DNA of 64,000 nucleotides, taken from the NCBI RefSeq assembly GCF_030296755.1, contig NZ_AP027741.1, positions 1,054,001 through 1,118,000 on the forward strand. Direction: 5' to 3'. The notes below the pieces were generated by a model. That model had not been told where the DNA came from. It worked only from the letters and a program-made list of their open reading frames with translations, and ran no database searches. Shown here in pieces: positions 9,313-19,039 of the stretch (its first letter is position 1; each line of letters opens with the position of its first letter). A program made the translations under genes and the position numbers. Origin of the DNA: Methylophaga marina. Its GTDB lineage: Bacteria; Pseudomonadota; Gammaproteobacteria; Nitrosococcales; Methylophagaceae.

Positions 9313-9949
9313 TATAATTGCTTATAAAATGAAGCAGTTGTAATGGTGAATTGAATACAGTGTGTGATGACTCCCAGTCCCCATACCCCCAGCCAGCTGC
9401 AACAAATGGCATAGAATTGAATGTAGCAGCTTGATAGTCGTCTAATTTGTCTCCGATATAAAGTGCTTCTTTTTCTTCAATATTATGTTCTTTCACCAAC
9501 CTTTGGATAAGAAGCGATTTTTTTTGCTTTCCTAAGGGTAACTGATCGACGGCACCAATATCGGTGAAATACTTTGCTAGTGATAAATGTTCAATAACTG
9601 CCATGGTTGGTTCATAACGCTTGTTTGTTGCGATATATAGCTGATACCCCTGTTCATTTAACCAGGCTAATACTTCCTCTATCTCAGCATACATTGGCGT
9701 TTCTGTTGCCACACGGCTGTCATAAAAGCTTTTAAACGCGGTTGCCATGTTTTCGATGAGAACTTCATCTTCAGTATTTGCCAGCATGGCTACAGTGTCA
9801 GTAAGAGGAGGGCCAATTATCGACGCAGTTATCGGAACAGATGGTGTGATATTCAGATCCGACATGACCTGCTCATAACAATTGAGAATACATGGTGCCG
9901 AATCAATGATTGTGCCATCAAAGTCAAAAAGAATATGTTTTAAATTCAT
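9305..9949 (-). CDS. HAD-superfamily hydrolase (phosphatase-like)
   Basis: A 214-residue HAD phosphatase resembling phosphoglycolate phosphatase. Motif I is FDFDGTIIDSA (residues 8-18, nucleophile first Asp), motif II lies in YIATNKR, and motif IV is YIGDKLDDYQAA. The cap domain is inserted after motif I. Both ends overlap neighbouring operon genes by a few bases, so it is translationally coupled to the sugar genes. In a NeuB-type pathway such an enzyme would remove the phosphate left on the condensation product, as the 9-phosphate phosphatases of sialic acid synthesis do. That role is inference. Confidence 0.85.
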   Translation of the reverse strand: MNLKHILFDFDGTIIDSAPCILNCYEQVMSDLNITPSVPITASIIGPPLTDTVAMLANTEDEVLIENMATAFKSFYDSRVATETPMYAEIEEVLAWLNEQGYQLYIATNKRYEPTMAVIEHLSLAKYFTDIGAVDQLPLGKQKKSLLIQRLVKEHNIEEKEALYIGDKLDDYQAATFNSMPFVAAGWGYGDWESSHTVFNSPLQLLHFISNYNG

Positions 9950-11127
9950 AGCTGGTACATCGTTATAATAGGATTTGGATAAATGTCACTAAGCACATGG
10001 TTAATGGCATTCTGAGATCGGTATGAAGAGACAAGAACAGGGATATCAGGACAGCGGTTTATTAATATTTCTGGCACATCAATCACCCATTTTCCCATCT
10101 GCTTACCCTGAAGATTTGTGTTGCCATCAACAATGCCAACAATATGTTGAGAAACCTGGCAGTCATCGAGATAGGGTAGTAACCGTGCGGTATGGCTACC
10201 TGCACCATATATTATTACGGGCTGCCGAACCAATGACTTTATTTTACTTAAGCCTAGCTGCAATTTACTCTCAGACTCTGCCATGTATTCATCCAAAGCG
10301 GTATCAGTTGCGATGACATTATCTGTTTTTTGTTTACGCGAATAGAGGCTTAAAAGACTGTCCGTTGTTCCTGGAGGTAAATCCAAGATGTGAGACGTTA
10401 TTGGATAAAAACCAAAGTTCTCCATTAATCTGTCCAAGGAACTTGCACTAAAAAATTGAATATGTTCCAGAGAGAACTCGCCATAGGGCTCAAAATCACC
10501 TCGTGTAAATCGCTCACAAGCAGGTACTTCAATCAGTATGCTGGCATCCTCTTTCACACTATTTAATAATAAGGTGAGATCATCATATAAGTTGGGCAGA
10601 TGCTCCAATACTCCCATCAGACAGATTAAATCAGCCTCTATCAGCCGATTTAAAGACACTGCATTTTCCAAGCTCCCCGTTGTAATACAGGACAAACCAT
10701 AAAGCTGGTTTGCTTGGTCGGCAGCATTTGGGGCTGGGTCAACGCCATAGATATTTGACCAACCACTCATCGAGAACCAGTTGAGTAACGTTCCATGTCC
10801 ACACCCTAAGTCAAAAACTTTTTTATCCAAAGAAATATATGGCTGGATGAAAGAGATAACTTTCTCAGCTCTATAATTATCTATTTCTGGTATCGAGCTG
10901 GCAGAAAGAGTGACATCATATTTAGACAAAGATCGATAGTAAGACTGATACGATGATGCCTTAGGTAGCTGATTCGCATAATGAAATCCACAGTGACTGC
11001 AGGTTGTAACACTATAGCTCATGTCTCTACCATCAATGACAGCAAGTTGGTTCTCATACAAAACCGACAGATTCAATGTCCCACAAACCTGACAAGCCCT
11101 GTTCCAAGCGAAATGCTTATCAGCCAT
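9946..11127 (-). CDS. C-methyltransferase-like SAM enzyme with zinc-binding N-terminus
   Basis: A 393-residue three-part protein. The N-terminus has paired cysteines (CQVCG near residue 13 and CSHCG near 43), the zinc-binding domain of deoxysugar C-methyltransferases. The middle is a class I SAM domain (KVFDLGCGHGTLLNWF near 103). The C-terminal part has a second Rossmann-like motif (PVIIYGAGSHTARLLPYL near 300) typical of the C-methyltransferase family. Methyl transfer to a carbon of a keto-deoxysugar nucleotide is the likely reaction; methylation elsewhere on the glycan is possible. Start and stop overlap both neighbours, so it sits within the rfbF operon. Confidence 0.8.
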   Translation of the reverse strand: MADKHFAWNRACQVCGTLNLSVLYENQLAVIDGRDMSYSVTTCSHCGFHYANQLPKASSYQSYYRSLSKYDVTLSASSIPEIDNYRAEKVISFIQPYISLDKKVFDLGCGHGTLLNWFSMSGWSNIYGVDPAPNAADQANQLYGLSCITTGSLENAVSLNRLIEADLICLMGVLEHLPNLYDDLTLLLNSVKEDASILIEVPACERFTRGDFEPYGEFSLEHIQFFSASSLDRLMENFGFYPITSHILDLPPGTTDSLLSLYSRKQKTDNVIATDTALDEYMAESESKLQLGLSKIKSLVRQPVIIYGAGSHTARLLPYLDDCQVSQHIVGIVDGNTNLQGKQMGKWVIDVPEILINRCPDIPVLVSSYRSQNAINHVLSDIYPNPIITMYQL

Positions 11128-12165
11128 TGCTATTCACCCCCAGCAAGATATCGCTGAGATAATAGATATTATTTAAAGACACTTTTTTCTGAAGCAACTC
11201 GTCACGGATCTGCTCCTCATAACGAATACTCGCTATTAAAATGGGGCGTTGTTCATTTTTTTCATTTTCGAAAAGTATGACAGGTTTACCTCCCATCTCT
11301 TTTTTCATTGCATCATTATCGAATAATGATATGACGTTTAGATGGGGCATAATCGGCTCTATGTAGTTTTTAAAATCCCCACCCACACAAAAAACATCAA
11401 AGGGTTCATGTATCGTTTTTCTGATAGCTTCTATCAGGCTATCCTGTTTGTCTTTTCGAGACAGTGCCAACTCAGCTACTAAGCGAATGCTATCGGTATA
11501 ACTTGGTGATTCAAAAAAGCCGGTGCTCATCATCTTGATTATGAAGCCATGCCTTTGCAATAAAGCAGCTATTGAACTCATTCCAAATTGGTGAATATGT
11601 TCAGGGTTATTATCGTCCTCAACCCACGGATGCCCAGCGTTATTAGGCACCTCCAGAATCACTATTCCATTAGGCTTTAACCAATGTTTCCAATCTACAA
11701 TGACAGCACTAAGATCAGAGATATGCTCCAATACATGAAAACTCATGATGAGATCAAACTTCCGTTCTTCGCTCACTTGATCAGCTAAACGGAACACACC
11801 GTCAAGAACTGTCATGGCTTGTATGACATCTTGCGAAATTTCAAAGCCATAGTATTCCAATTGATACTTTTCTTTAACTTTCTTGCCCAGCTCCCCTTCA
11901 GCACATCCGATCTCTAATACTGACATCCCTGTCCTTAAGTAAGGTGCCAAATACTCAACTCTCTCAAGAAGTTTTTTTCTACGTATTTATCAGGAAGTTC
12001 ATTTCGACCTGTTAATTTAATGTAATGTTTACTTACCCAATGGGGGTCAACATCTTTCCAAACATGATGGCAATGGGGACAGACAAATACACTATTTATA
12101 GTATGGTTTATAAGCGACAGACAACATGGGCATGCTAATGATTTGCGGTTTTGAGTATCAACCAT
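11120..12165 (-). CDS. SAM-dependent methyltransferase with zinc-binding N-terminus, broken by a -1 frameshift
   Basis: Two frames together make one protein. The first part (12165 down to about 11971) encodes about 65 residues with CPCC and CPHC pairs and the segment GRNELPDKYVEK. The second (to 11120) continues LLERVEYLAPYLRTG, then the SAM motif VLEIGCAEGELGKKV, EISQDV, and a C-terminal Rossmann-like region. The join is a run of seven A on the coding strand (11972-11978); eight would keep the frame. As written, translation stops at residue 76. The site also reads A AAA AAC in the zero frame, a -1 slippery heptamer. A sequencing undercall is most likely. Family and operon position suggest a sugar methyltransferase. 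Confidence 0.75.
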
Positions 12166-13981
12166 CTCCTCGTACCACTTGTTGAGAAATGTCAGCTAAG
12201 GACACTAACATTTCCTGTTTTAACTTCTCTAAAGACAATAATGGTGTCATATCTTCTAATGGCATAGAAATCATCGAACCATTTGCTTGTGGGATAGCGG
12301 ATACTTTTGGCCATAACGCTTCGTCTTTAATGATAGTGATATCACAAAGAATTGGGCCTGGATGATTGAGAACATATTGGATTTTTTCATCCAACTCACT
12401 GGCGTCATTAATACGTATTGCTTCAAGGCCGATTGCTTCAGCCAGTTTGACTAAATCCGGAATCAGTAAGCCGGCCTCTTGCCCTGTTGCCACATAGCGT
12501 TCATCAAAATAATTGCGTTGTGTGTTTCGAATGGAGGCATAGCCATTATTGTTCATAATGAATAGGCGTATAGGTAAATTGAGGGATTTTAAAGTGCTTA
12601 ATTCTTGAAGATTAAGCTGCAAGCTGCCGTCACCTTCTACCGAAACGACGGGCTTTTTACCTGAGGCCAGACAGCCACCAATTGCCGCGGGCAAGCCATA
12701 GCCCATAGAGCCTAAACCCGAGGTGAGGAAAATACGTTGACCGGTTTTATTCACAAAAGTGGAGTAAAACACTTCGACTGCCAGCCCTGAACTACCGGTA
12801 ATAATAAGCTCGTTCGCTTTTGTCAGCGTGGATAAACGATCGATAAAATGATAATGACTGATCTGACCATGCTCTGGAAATTTTTCACCATCACAACGTG
12901 GATAACGTTGTTTCCAATCGGCTATTTTCGTTATCCATGCTGAATAATCAGCTTTATGTTGAGGCAGCTCAGTATTCAGTTGTTCGATGAAGGTTTTGGC
13001 ATTCGCCTGAATTAAACGGGCTTTGGGTAGCTGATGTTTTTTCAGTTCAGAGGCGTCAATATCGACAATCACTTTATCGGCATATTGAGCAAAGTTTTGC
13101 GGGTTATGGGCGGTGACCACATTATCCAGACGGGCGCCAATGCTGATCAATAAATCACAATTCTGGGCGGCAAAGTTTGCCGGTCTGAGTGCCACTGAAC
13201 CTGGTCGACCAGCACATAATGAATGTTCGTAAGGAATTAGATCCAGAGAATTCCATGTGGTTAATACCGGAATACCGGTTTTTTCATAAAGTTGTTTGAA
13301 TGCGTCAGCGGCACCTGATAGACGGATACCATGACCAGCCAAAATAATAGGACGCTCTGCCTGCTGAATGAGTTGGATAACTTCATCCAGCTCAAGTGCA
13401 CAGTCTGACTCATTGTCTGTATTCGACTCATCCCGGGCTAGCTCTTCCGGCTCAATCAAACTGGCTTGTACATCCAACGGCACATCCAGCCAGACAGGGC
13501 CTTTTCGCCCTGTCATCGCTTCATGTAAAGCCTTATCAAGATAAAGACCAATATTCTCTGGCTCATCAACGGTGATGGCATATTTGGTAATGGGTTTAAC
13601 CATCGACACGATGTCAACTTCCTGCGGGCCCATTTGCCGTACACCGCTATCATCTTTCATATCGGCCCGTTTCACCTGACCGGAAATAATCAGCAGTGGT
13701 ACAGACTCAATCCAGGCACCCGCTACAGCAGTCAAAGCATTGGTCGCACCTGGCCCTGTGGTGACCAACGCCACGCCGAGTGTTTCATTCACGCGAGAGT
13801 AGGCTTCAGCCGCAATCGCTGCAGCTTGTTCGTGATGAGTCGGTATGAAAGTGATATCAGGATTCTGCCCCAAGGCATCCACCAGATGCATGGCCCCACC
13901 ACCAGGAAGTAAGAAAACCTCTTTAACGCCTAAATCAGCCACTCGGGCAAAGATATAGTCAGCAACGCGTTGTTCGCTCAT
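12158..13981 (-). CDS. Thiamine diphosphate-dependent enzyme, acetolactate-synthase type (YerE-like)
   Basis: A 607-residue ThDP enzyme with complete PYR, central and PP domains. The catalytic glutamate is in THHEQAAAIA (about residue 50). The cofactor motif is GDGSLQ followed about 25 residues later by NNNGYASIRN (near 450-485). I start at the ATG at 13981, which overlaps the upstream stop as ATGA. Next to rfbF, rfbG and rfbH the closest known logic is YerE of Yersinia, which transfers a two-carbon acetyl unit from pyruvate to C4 of CDP-3,6-dideoxy-4-ketohexose, giving a branched sugar (yersiniose). No regulatory subunit gene adjoins it, unlike true acetolactate synthase. Function is inferred from family and context. 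Confidence 0.78.
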   Translation of the reverse strand: MSEQRVADYIFARVADLGVKEVFLLPGGGAMHLVDALGQNPDITFIPTHHEQAAAIAAEAYSRVNETLGVALVTTGPGATNALTAVAGAWIESVPLLIISGQVKRADMKDDSGVRQMGPQEVDIVSMVKPITKYAITVDEPENIGLYLDKALHEAMTGRKGPVWLDVPLDVQASLIEPEELARDESNTDNESDCALELDEVIQLIQQAERPIILAGHGIRLSGAADAFKQLYEKTGIPVLTTWNSLDLIPYEHSLCAGRPGSVALRPANFAAQNCDLLISIGARLDNVVTAHNPQNFAQYADKVIVDIDASELKKHQLPKARLIQANAKTFIEQLNTELPQHKADYSAWITKIADWKQRYPRCDGEKFPEHGQISHYHFIDRLSTLTKANELIITGSSGLAVEVFYSTFVNKTGQRIFLTSGLGSMGYGLPAAIGGCLASGKKPVVSVEGDGSLQLNLQELSTLKSLNLPIRLFIMNNNGYASIRNTQRNYFDERYVATGQEAGLLIPDLVKLAEAIGLEAIRINDASELDEKIQYVLNHPGPILCDITIIKDEALWPKVSAIPQANGSMISMPLEDMTPLLSLEKLKQEMLVSLADISQQVVRGDG

Positions 13982-15497
13982 GCCCACTCCGAAGTTAGCC
14001 AGTCAGCACGAAATATCAGGTTCGTTTTGCGACGACTGTTCTGGTTGATGCTTTTATCGTCGTAATATGAGTCATCAGTGAAATGTGTGGTGGATAACTC
14101 TTCAAATATCGCCCCAGTTTCACTGCTAAAAGCATGTTTAACACCGCGCTCAACGGTGACCATTTCACCGGCTTTGATGGTTTTTAGCTCATCACCTAGT
14201 TGTAAGTACATCTCTCCCGCCAGCACATTAAAGGTTTCTTCTTTTTTATGATGAGCGTGCACCGGATGATTTTGTCCTGGCAGTAGCACCAGAATCTTTT
14301 TACAGTATTCACGGTTAACCACATCAATAATGGTCGCACCTGTTTCTTCGAACTTCTCAATGCCATAGTGATGCGATAACTGGCAGTTCACGCCATCAGC
14401 AATAGCAATGCCGGCTTCACGTAATAAAGCACACACTTTAGATAATGAAGCTGAAACCATGTCACGGGTATCGGTGATTTCTAACTGCTTGAGTAATAAA
14501 GGTTCATTAACCTTTACCGCCGCTTTTAACTCAAACTGTTTGTATTTGGATAAGTCATTGGCCAATAGTTGACCGGGTTGACTTGGAATCGCCAAGTAAA
14601 AATCTTCTGTTTGCAATGCTTTGCCTGCAGCGAGATCTTGTTTAGCAAACACCGCTCGGCGTAATGAATTCAGTGTGGTTAATTCTGTCTCTGTCACCGT
14701 CACACGCTCGCCCTCAAGACCAAGCATGGCATAAGCTTCTTGCGCTGAGAGTAACCATTGTCTGACTTGTTCAGGGTTCGCCGAGTAAGCATTGAGCTCA
14801 CCTACCCCAACATGCTTTTCAAACAGCTGCGCGCCCATGGCGACGGCCATTTTCACTGCTTCCGACTCATTAGGATCTTCATGGGTTGAATAGCCCACCG
14901 TCACCTCAGGAAAACGTTGTTTTAATAGAGCAATTTGGCCTAACTGTAGATTTTGTCTTGGCGTTGGATACTCACCAACACAGTGCATCACGGCTAATTG
15001 TTTGTGGCGATGTAAGAAAAACTGAACGACATTGTCAATCTCTTCCATCGAGGCACCGGCGGTAGACATCACCAGCGGCAAAGAGGATTGAGCGATACGT
15101 TCTAATAATGGCCAATCTGTGAGTGAACAGGAAGCAATTTTTAAGATATCAAAACCATGTTGTTCAATCCAATCAACAGAAGCTTCATCAAACGGCGTAC
15201 ACATGGAAATAAAGCCTGCTTCATCAATGGCTTTTTTAACTCCAGCAGTTGGGCTTCGTCTAACTCTGTATCACGAAACCGCTTAACGTATTTTATATCT
15301 TGTCTATCTCGATAATCAGGATGAATAAAGGTTTTCAGGTTACGGTACTGCAATTTAAAGGCAAACTGGAAAGGAAAGTCGTCACATACTTGTTTCATTT
15401 GCTGAATAACCTGCTTGCCATGAGCAATATCACCTTGGTGATTATTGGCCATTTCCAGCACAAATAACTTTTGGTACATCGGTGTTTTGTCAGTCAT
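13978..15497 (-). CDS. NeuB-like PEP-dependent sugar-acid synthase with SAF and cupin domains, broken by a -1 frameshift
   Basis: Residues 1-86 (15497 to about 15240: FVLEMANNHQGDIAHGK, PFQFAFKLQYRNL) and the downstream frame (AIDEAGFISMCTPFDEASVDW, LPLVMSTAGASMEEID, then FEKHV) together form a NeuB barrel. A SAF (antifreeze-like) domain follows (LRRAVFAKQDLAAGK), and then an extra C-terminal cupin (HPVHAHHKKEETFNVLAGEMY). NeuB enzymes condense phosphoenolpyruvate with a hexosamine or its phosphate to make nonulosonic acids. The break is at a run of six A on the coding strand (15232-15237); seven restores the frame. As written it is TTA AAA AAG, the dnaX-type slippery heptamer A AAA AAG. No CMP-transferase gene is nearby, so the product is uncertain. 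Confidence 0.8.
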
Positions 15498-15500
15498 CAC

Positions 15501-17153
15501 TCACACTTTGAAATAAGATTGGATAGTATCGATCATATAATCAATCATCTCATCAGATAGCCCCGGAAAAACGCCGATCCACAACGAATCATTCATGACC
15601 TGATCGGTGATGGTTAATTCGCCAACTTTACGATAGCTTTGCTGTTCAAAATACGGCTGTTTGATGAGATTACCGCCAAAAACCAGTCGATTGGCTATCT
15701 TATGTTGTTCAAGATACTGAATAAAGTCAGCTCGATTACCTTGTTTTAAGGTAATAGCGAAACCAAACCAGGACGGTTCAGCATTATTTTCTGCTTCCGG
15801 CAGTAACAAATAATCTTGTAGAGAAGCTAAGCCAGCATATAAACGTTGAAAGTTAGCTTTACGCTTTTCAATAAAGCCCGTGACTTTATCCAATTGAGAT
15901 AAGCCCACAGCGGCCTGCATATCAGAAATTTTCAGATTATAACCAAGATGAGAATAGGTATATTTGTGGTCATAGCCGCAGGGCAGTTGTCCCAACTGAT
16001 AACTGAAGCGTTTATTACAGGTGTTATCTTTACCGGGTTCACAGAAACAATCTCGACCCCAGTCACGGAATGACTCCAGAATCAGTTTCAGTTGGCCATT
16101 ATTGGTATAAACCGCTCCACCCTCTCCCATCGTTATATGATGAGCGGGGTAAAAACTTAAGGTAGCAATATCACCAAAGGTACCGACATGTCGGGGCTGA
16201 TTCAATGCAATCGGCTGTCCCCGATAATCTGTTAATTCTACAGAAGGTGCATAGGTGGTCCCCAGAGCATCACAACAGTCTTCGATTAACCAAAGGTTAT
16301 GTTGACGTGCAAAACGCACAACAGCATCTATATTGAACGTATTACCTAATGTATGCGCCATCATAATGGCTCGGGTTTTATCAGATAACGCCGCCTCAAG
16401 CTGACTGACATCAATATTGTAGGAAGGCAAGGTAATATCAACAAAAACCGGCACTAAACCGTTTTGTAATATGGGATTCACCGTAGTCGGAAACCCAGCC
16501 GCGACAGTGATGACTTCATCGCCTTTTTGTAATGCTTTATCACCTAACTTAGGTGAAGTCAGTGCAGTTAATGCCAACAAGTTCGCTGATGAACCTGAAT
16601 TTACCGTGAGAACATGTTTGACACCAATAAATTCAGCCAGTGCTTTTTCAAACTGGGCATTAAACCGTCCAGTTGTTAGCCAGCCATCCAGTGAGGCATC
16701 CACCATATGCTGGATATCATTGTTATCCAAAACTTTTCCTGACACAGCAACAGCATTCTGCCCAGGCTGGAAAGCCTTTGATGGAAATTTATGTTGGCTG
16801 TAGCGTTTCACTTGACGTTGAACTAAGGCACGTAATAACGCTTCTATTGTTGAAGCCGAAAGTTGACCTTGTCGACTGGCGATATTCATTGGACCAGTAA
16901 AAATAGGCTGCCGTAAATCCAGATATTCTGCTGAACGGCTTGCTGTCGCTTCCGATAATAAAAACCAGTTATCCCCTGAAGTTGAAGGATTGTCTGTTAA
17001 AGCCAGTACTTCATAACATTCTATGACGGCTTCTTCCTGAGAAATCACGACACACAAAGTTGGCGAGGTGGCAGGTTTATTGACAATACACAGTTCACCG
17101 CAAGCAAAAGTAGCAGCGTGATTTGTCATATCATGAGAATGCATTGGGTTCAT
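15501..17153 (-). CDS. rfbH: CDP-4-keto-6-deoxyglucose 3-dehydratase (E1, RfbH/DdhC) with an extra N-terminal domain
   Basis: A 550-residue protein. From about residue 130 it matches RfbH throughout: [36 protein letters not shown], then [16 protein letters not shown], where histidine replaces the PLP-binding lysine of ordinary aminotransferases. Cysteines for the 2Fe-2S cluster are present ([11 protein letters not shown], CxC-x7-C). E1 uses PMP and the cluster to remove the C3 hydroxyl, giving 3,6-dideoxy sugars. The first 100 or so residues are not part of the usual 437-residue family; they carry a beta-rich segment ending IASRQGQLS. The long start at 17153 is only about 15 bases from rfbG; Met89 is the alternative start. 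No E3 reductase gene (ascD/rfbI type) is in the window. Confidence 0.92.
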   Translation of the reverse strand: MNPMHSHDMTNHAATFACGELCIVNKPATSPTLCVVISQEEAVIECYEVLALTDNPSTSGDNWFLLSEATASRSAEYLDLRQPIFTGPMNIASRQGQLSASTIEALLRALVQRQVKRYSQHKFPSKAFQPGQNAVAVSGKVLDNNDIQHMVDASLDGWLTTGRFNAQFEKALAEFIGVKHVLTVNSGSSANLLALTALTSPKLGDKALQKGDEVITVAAGFPTTVNPILQNGLVPVFVDITLPSYNIDVSQLEAALSDKTRAIMMAHTLGNTFNIDAVVRFARQHNLWLIEDCCDALGTTYAPSVELTDYRGQPIALNQPRHVGTFGDIATLSFYPAHHITMGEGGAVYTNNGQLKLILESFRDWGRDCFCEPGKDNTCNKRFSYQLGQLPCGYDHKYTYSHLGYNLKISDMQAAVGLSQLDKVTGFIEKRKANFQRLYAGLASLQDYLLLPEAENNAEPSWFGFAITLKQGNRADFIQYLEQHKIANRLVFGGNLIKQPYFEQQSYRKVGELTITDQVMNDSLWIGVFPGLSDEMIDYMIDTIQSYFKV

Positions 17154-17167
17154 AATGTTGCTTTATG

Positions 17168-18247
17168 TTATCGAGCTCGCTTACTCGCCTGAACAAACTG
17201 CTGAATTTGTTGCAAGCTTATCTCGCGCATGGGCTTTCCAGAATAAAAAGCATCATACCAGTCAAATGTGAGAGAGAGTGCATCATCAATATGCCAAACA
17301 GGTTGCCAGTGAAGTTGTTGTCGGGCTTTACTACAGTCGAGCATCAGTATCGATGCTTCATGATGCTCGTTATGCTGAGGTGCAAACCAATCAAGAGACG
17401 GCCAACGTTGTTGAGCAAATTCGACAATATAATCTACGGGCTTCGTGTCTTCCATTTCAGGACCAAAATTCCATGCATCACCCACTTCTTCGCCGCACTC
17501 AATCAGCTGTTGAGCCAGTAATAAATAACCTGATAAAGGCTCCAATACATGCTGCCAAGGTCTAATGGCTCGCGGATGACGAATCTCAAGCGAATGACCT
17601 GTCTGATTGGCTTTTATTAAATCTGGGACTAACCGGTATTCAGACCAGTCACCGCCACCAATCACATTACCGGCACGCGCACTAGCTATGGCAGTTTTAT
17701 TATCCATAAAAAAGGACTGTCGATAGGCACTGGTGACAAGCTCGGCACAGCCTTTACTATTGCTGTATGGGTCATGCCCACCCAACCGATCGTTTTCGCG
17801 GTATGGCCAGGACCACTCATGGTTTTCGTAACATTTATCTGACGTCACCACGACCACAGCTTGAACACTGGGACAATGTCTGACGGTTTCTAGAAGATTG
17901 ACTGTCCCCATCACATTGGTTTGATAAGTTCCAACAGGATCAAGGTAGCTGGGTTTAACTAATGATTGTGCAGCGAGATGGAACACCACATCGGGTTGTG
18001 TTTGATTAACAACGTCAGATAGTGTTGATAAATCAGAAATATCTGCTATCACAGAATTGATAATTGTCTCTAACTCGAGAGCTTGATATATCGAAGGCGT
18101 AGTATTTGGCTCAAGCGCATAACCGGTGACTTTGGCGCCAAGCTGGGTTAACCACAAGCTGAGCCAACTCCCTTTAAAACCGGTATGTCCGGTAATCAAA
18201 ACTGATTTGTTCTGCCAGAAAGTCTTATCAATCACCACACTTTCCAT
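17168..18247 (-). CDS. rfbG: CDP-glucose 4,6-dehydratase
   Basis: A 359-residue SDR of normal family length. The NAD-binding motif is [18 protein letters not shown] (residues 15-32). Catalytic residues lie in [11 protein letters not shown] and the [10 protein letters not shown] segment. It converts CDP-D-glucose to CDP-4-keto-6-deoxy-D-glucose, the second step to CDP-3,6-dideoxyhexoses. Its start overlaps the rfbF stop by 16 bases and it is followed by rfbH, the same order as in Salmonella and Yersinia O-antigen clusters. Confidence 0.94.
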   Translation of the reverse strand: MESVVIDKTFWQNKSVLITGHTGFKGSWLSLWLTQLGAKVTGYALEPNTTPSIYQALELETIINSVIADISDLSTLSDVVNQTQPDVVFHLAAQSLVKPSYLDPVGTYQTNVMGTVNLLETVRHCPSVQAVVVVTSDKCYENHEWSWPYRENDRLGGHDPYSNSKGCAELVTSAYRQSFFMDNKTAIASARAGNVIGGGDWSEYRLVPDLIKANQTGHSLEIRHPRAIRPWQHVLEPLSGYLLLAQQLIECGEEVGDAWNFGPEMEDTKPVDYIVEFAQQRWPSLDWFAPQHNEHHEASILMLDCSKARQQLHWQPVWHIDDALSLTFDWYDAFYSGKPMREISLQQIQQFVQASKRAR

Positions 18248-19002
18248 GGTGCATTGCCTGACTGCCAGAGTTGTTCGAGATGCTGTTTATCACGCAAGGT
18301 ATCCATAGGCTGCCAAAAGCCAGTGTGCTTAAACACCGATAGTTGCTGTTCTTTTACCAACTGCTCCATTGGGCTGGACTCCCAGCTCGTTTGGTCGCCC
18401 TCAATATAGTCAATCACTTTGGGTGACAACACAAAAAAGCCACCACTGACCATGCCATTGTCACCTTTAGGCTTTTCCTGAAACTTAGTGACCTGATCCT
18501 TTTCAATCTCAAGCGCACCAAACTTGGCTTGAGGATAAGCTGCCATGACCGTGGCTAACCTCCCCTGCTCTTGATGAAAACGAATAGAATCTGTGATGTT
18601 GACGTTACTGACACCATCGCCGTAAGTCAGGCAAAATACTTCATCCTCATTGACATATTCGGCAATACGCTTGATGCGGCCACCAGTCATACTATCGTCA
18701 CCGGTATCCACCAGAGTCACTTTCCACGGTTCAGCATGAGCCTCATGCACATGCATTTTATTGTTTTGCATATCAAACGTGATGTCCGACATATGCAAAA
18801 AATAATTCGCAAAATATTCTTTGATGAGGTAGCCCTTGTAACCACAGCAGATAATAAAATCATTCACGCCATGATAGGAATAGATTTTCATAATATGCCA
18901 GAGAATAGGCTTTCCACCTATTTCTATCATCGGTTTAGGTTTATTGATGGACTCTTCACTGATACGCGTGCCTAAGCCACCTGCCAGAATTACTGCTTTC
19001 AT
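18232..19002 (-). CDS. rfbF: Glucose-1-phosphate cytidylyltransferase
   Basis: A 256-residue nucleotidyltransferase beginning [18 protein letters not shown], with [18 protein letters not shown] and the catalytic segment [12 protein letters not shown]. It makes CDP-glucose from glucose-1-phosphate and CTP, the entry step of the pathway. I choose the ATG at 19002 because it starts the conserved GGLGTR motif directly; an in-frame ATG 78 bases upstream would extend into the flgL end. The gene begins only 37 bases after flgL, so the operon may be transcribed from flagellar promoters. Confidence 0.94.
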   Translation of the reverse strand: MKAVILAGGLGTRISEESINKPKPMIEIGGKPILWHIMKIYSYHGVNDFIICCGYKGYLIKEYFANYFLHMSDITFDMQNNKMHVHEAHAEPWKVTLVDTGDDSMTGGRIKRIAEYVNEDEVFCLTYGDGVSNVNITDSIRFHQEQGRLATVMAAYPQAKFGALEIEKDQVTKFQEKPKGDNGMVSGGFFVLSPKVIDYIEGDQTSWESSPMEQLVKEQQLSVFKHTGFWQPMDTLRDKQHLEQLWQSGNAPWKVW

Positions 19003-19039
19003 ATTTTTATAACTGACAACGGTAAAAAATGTCAGTGTT

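Noticed and set aside
12158..13981. Housekeeping acetolactate synthase (ilvB/ilvI)
   Set aside because: No small regulatory subunit or ilvC adjoins it, and it is embedded by overlapping codons in a dideoxysugar operon, so a YerE-like role fits better.
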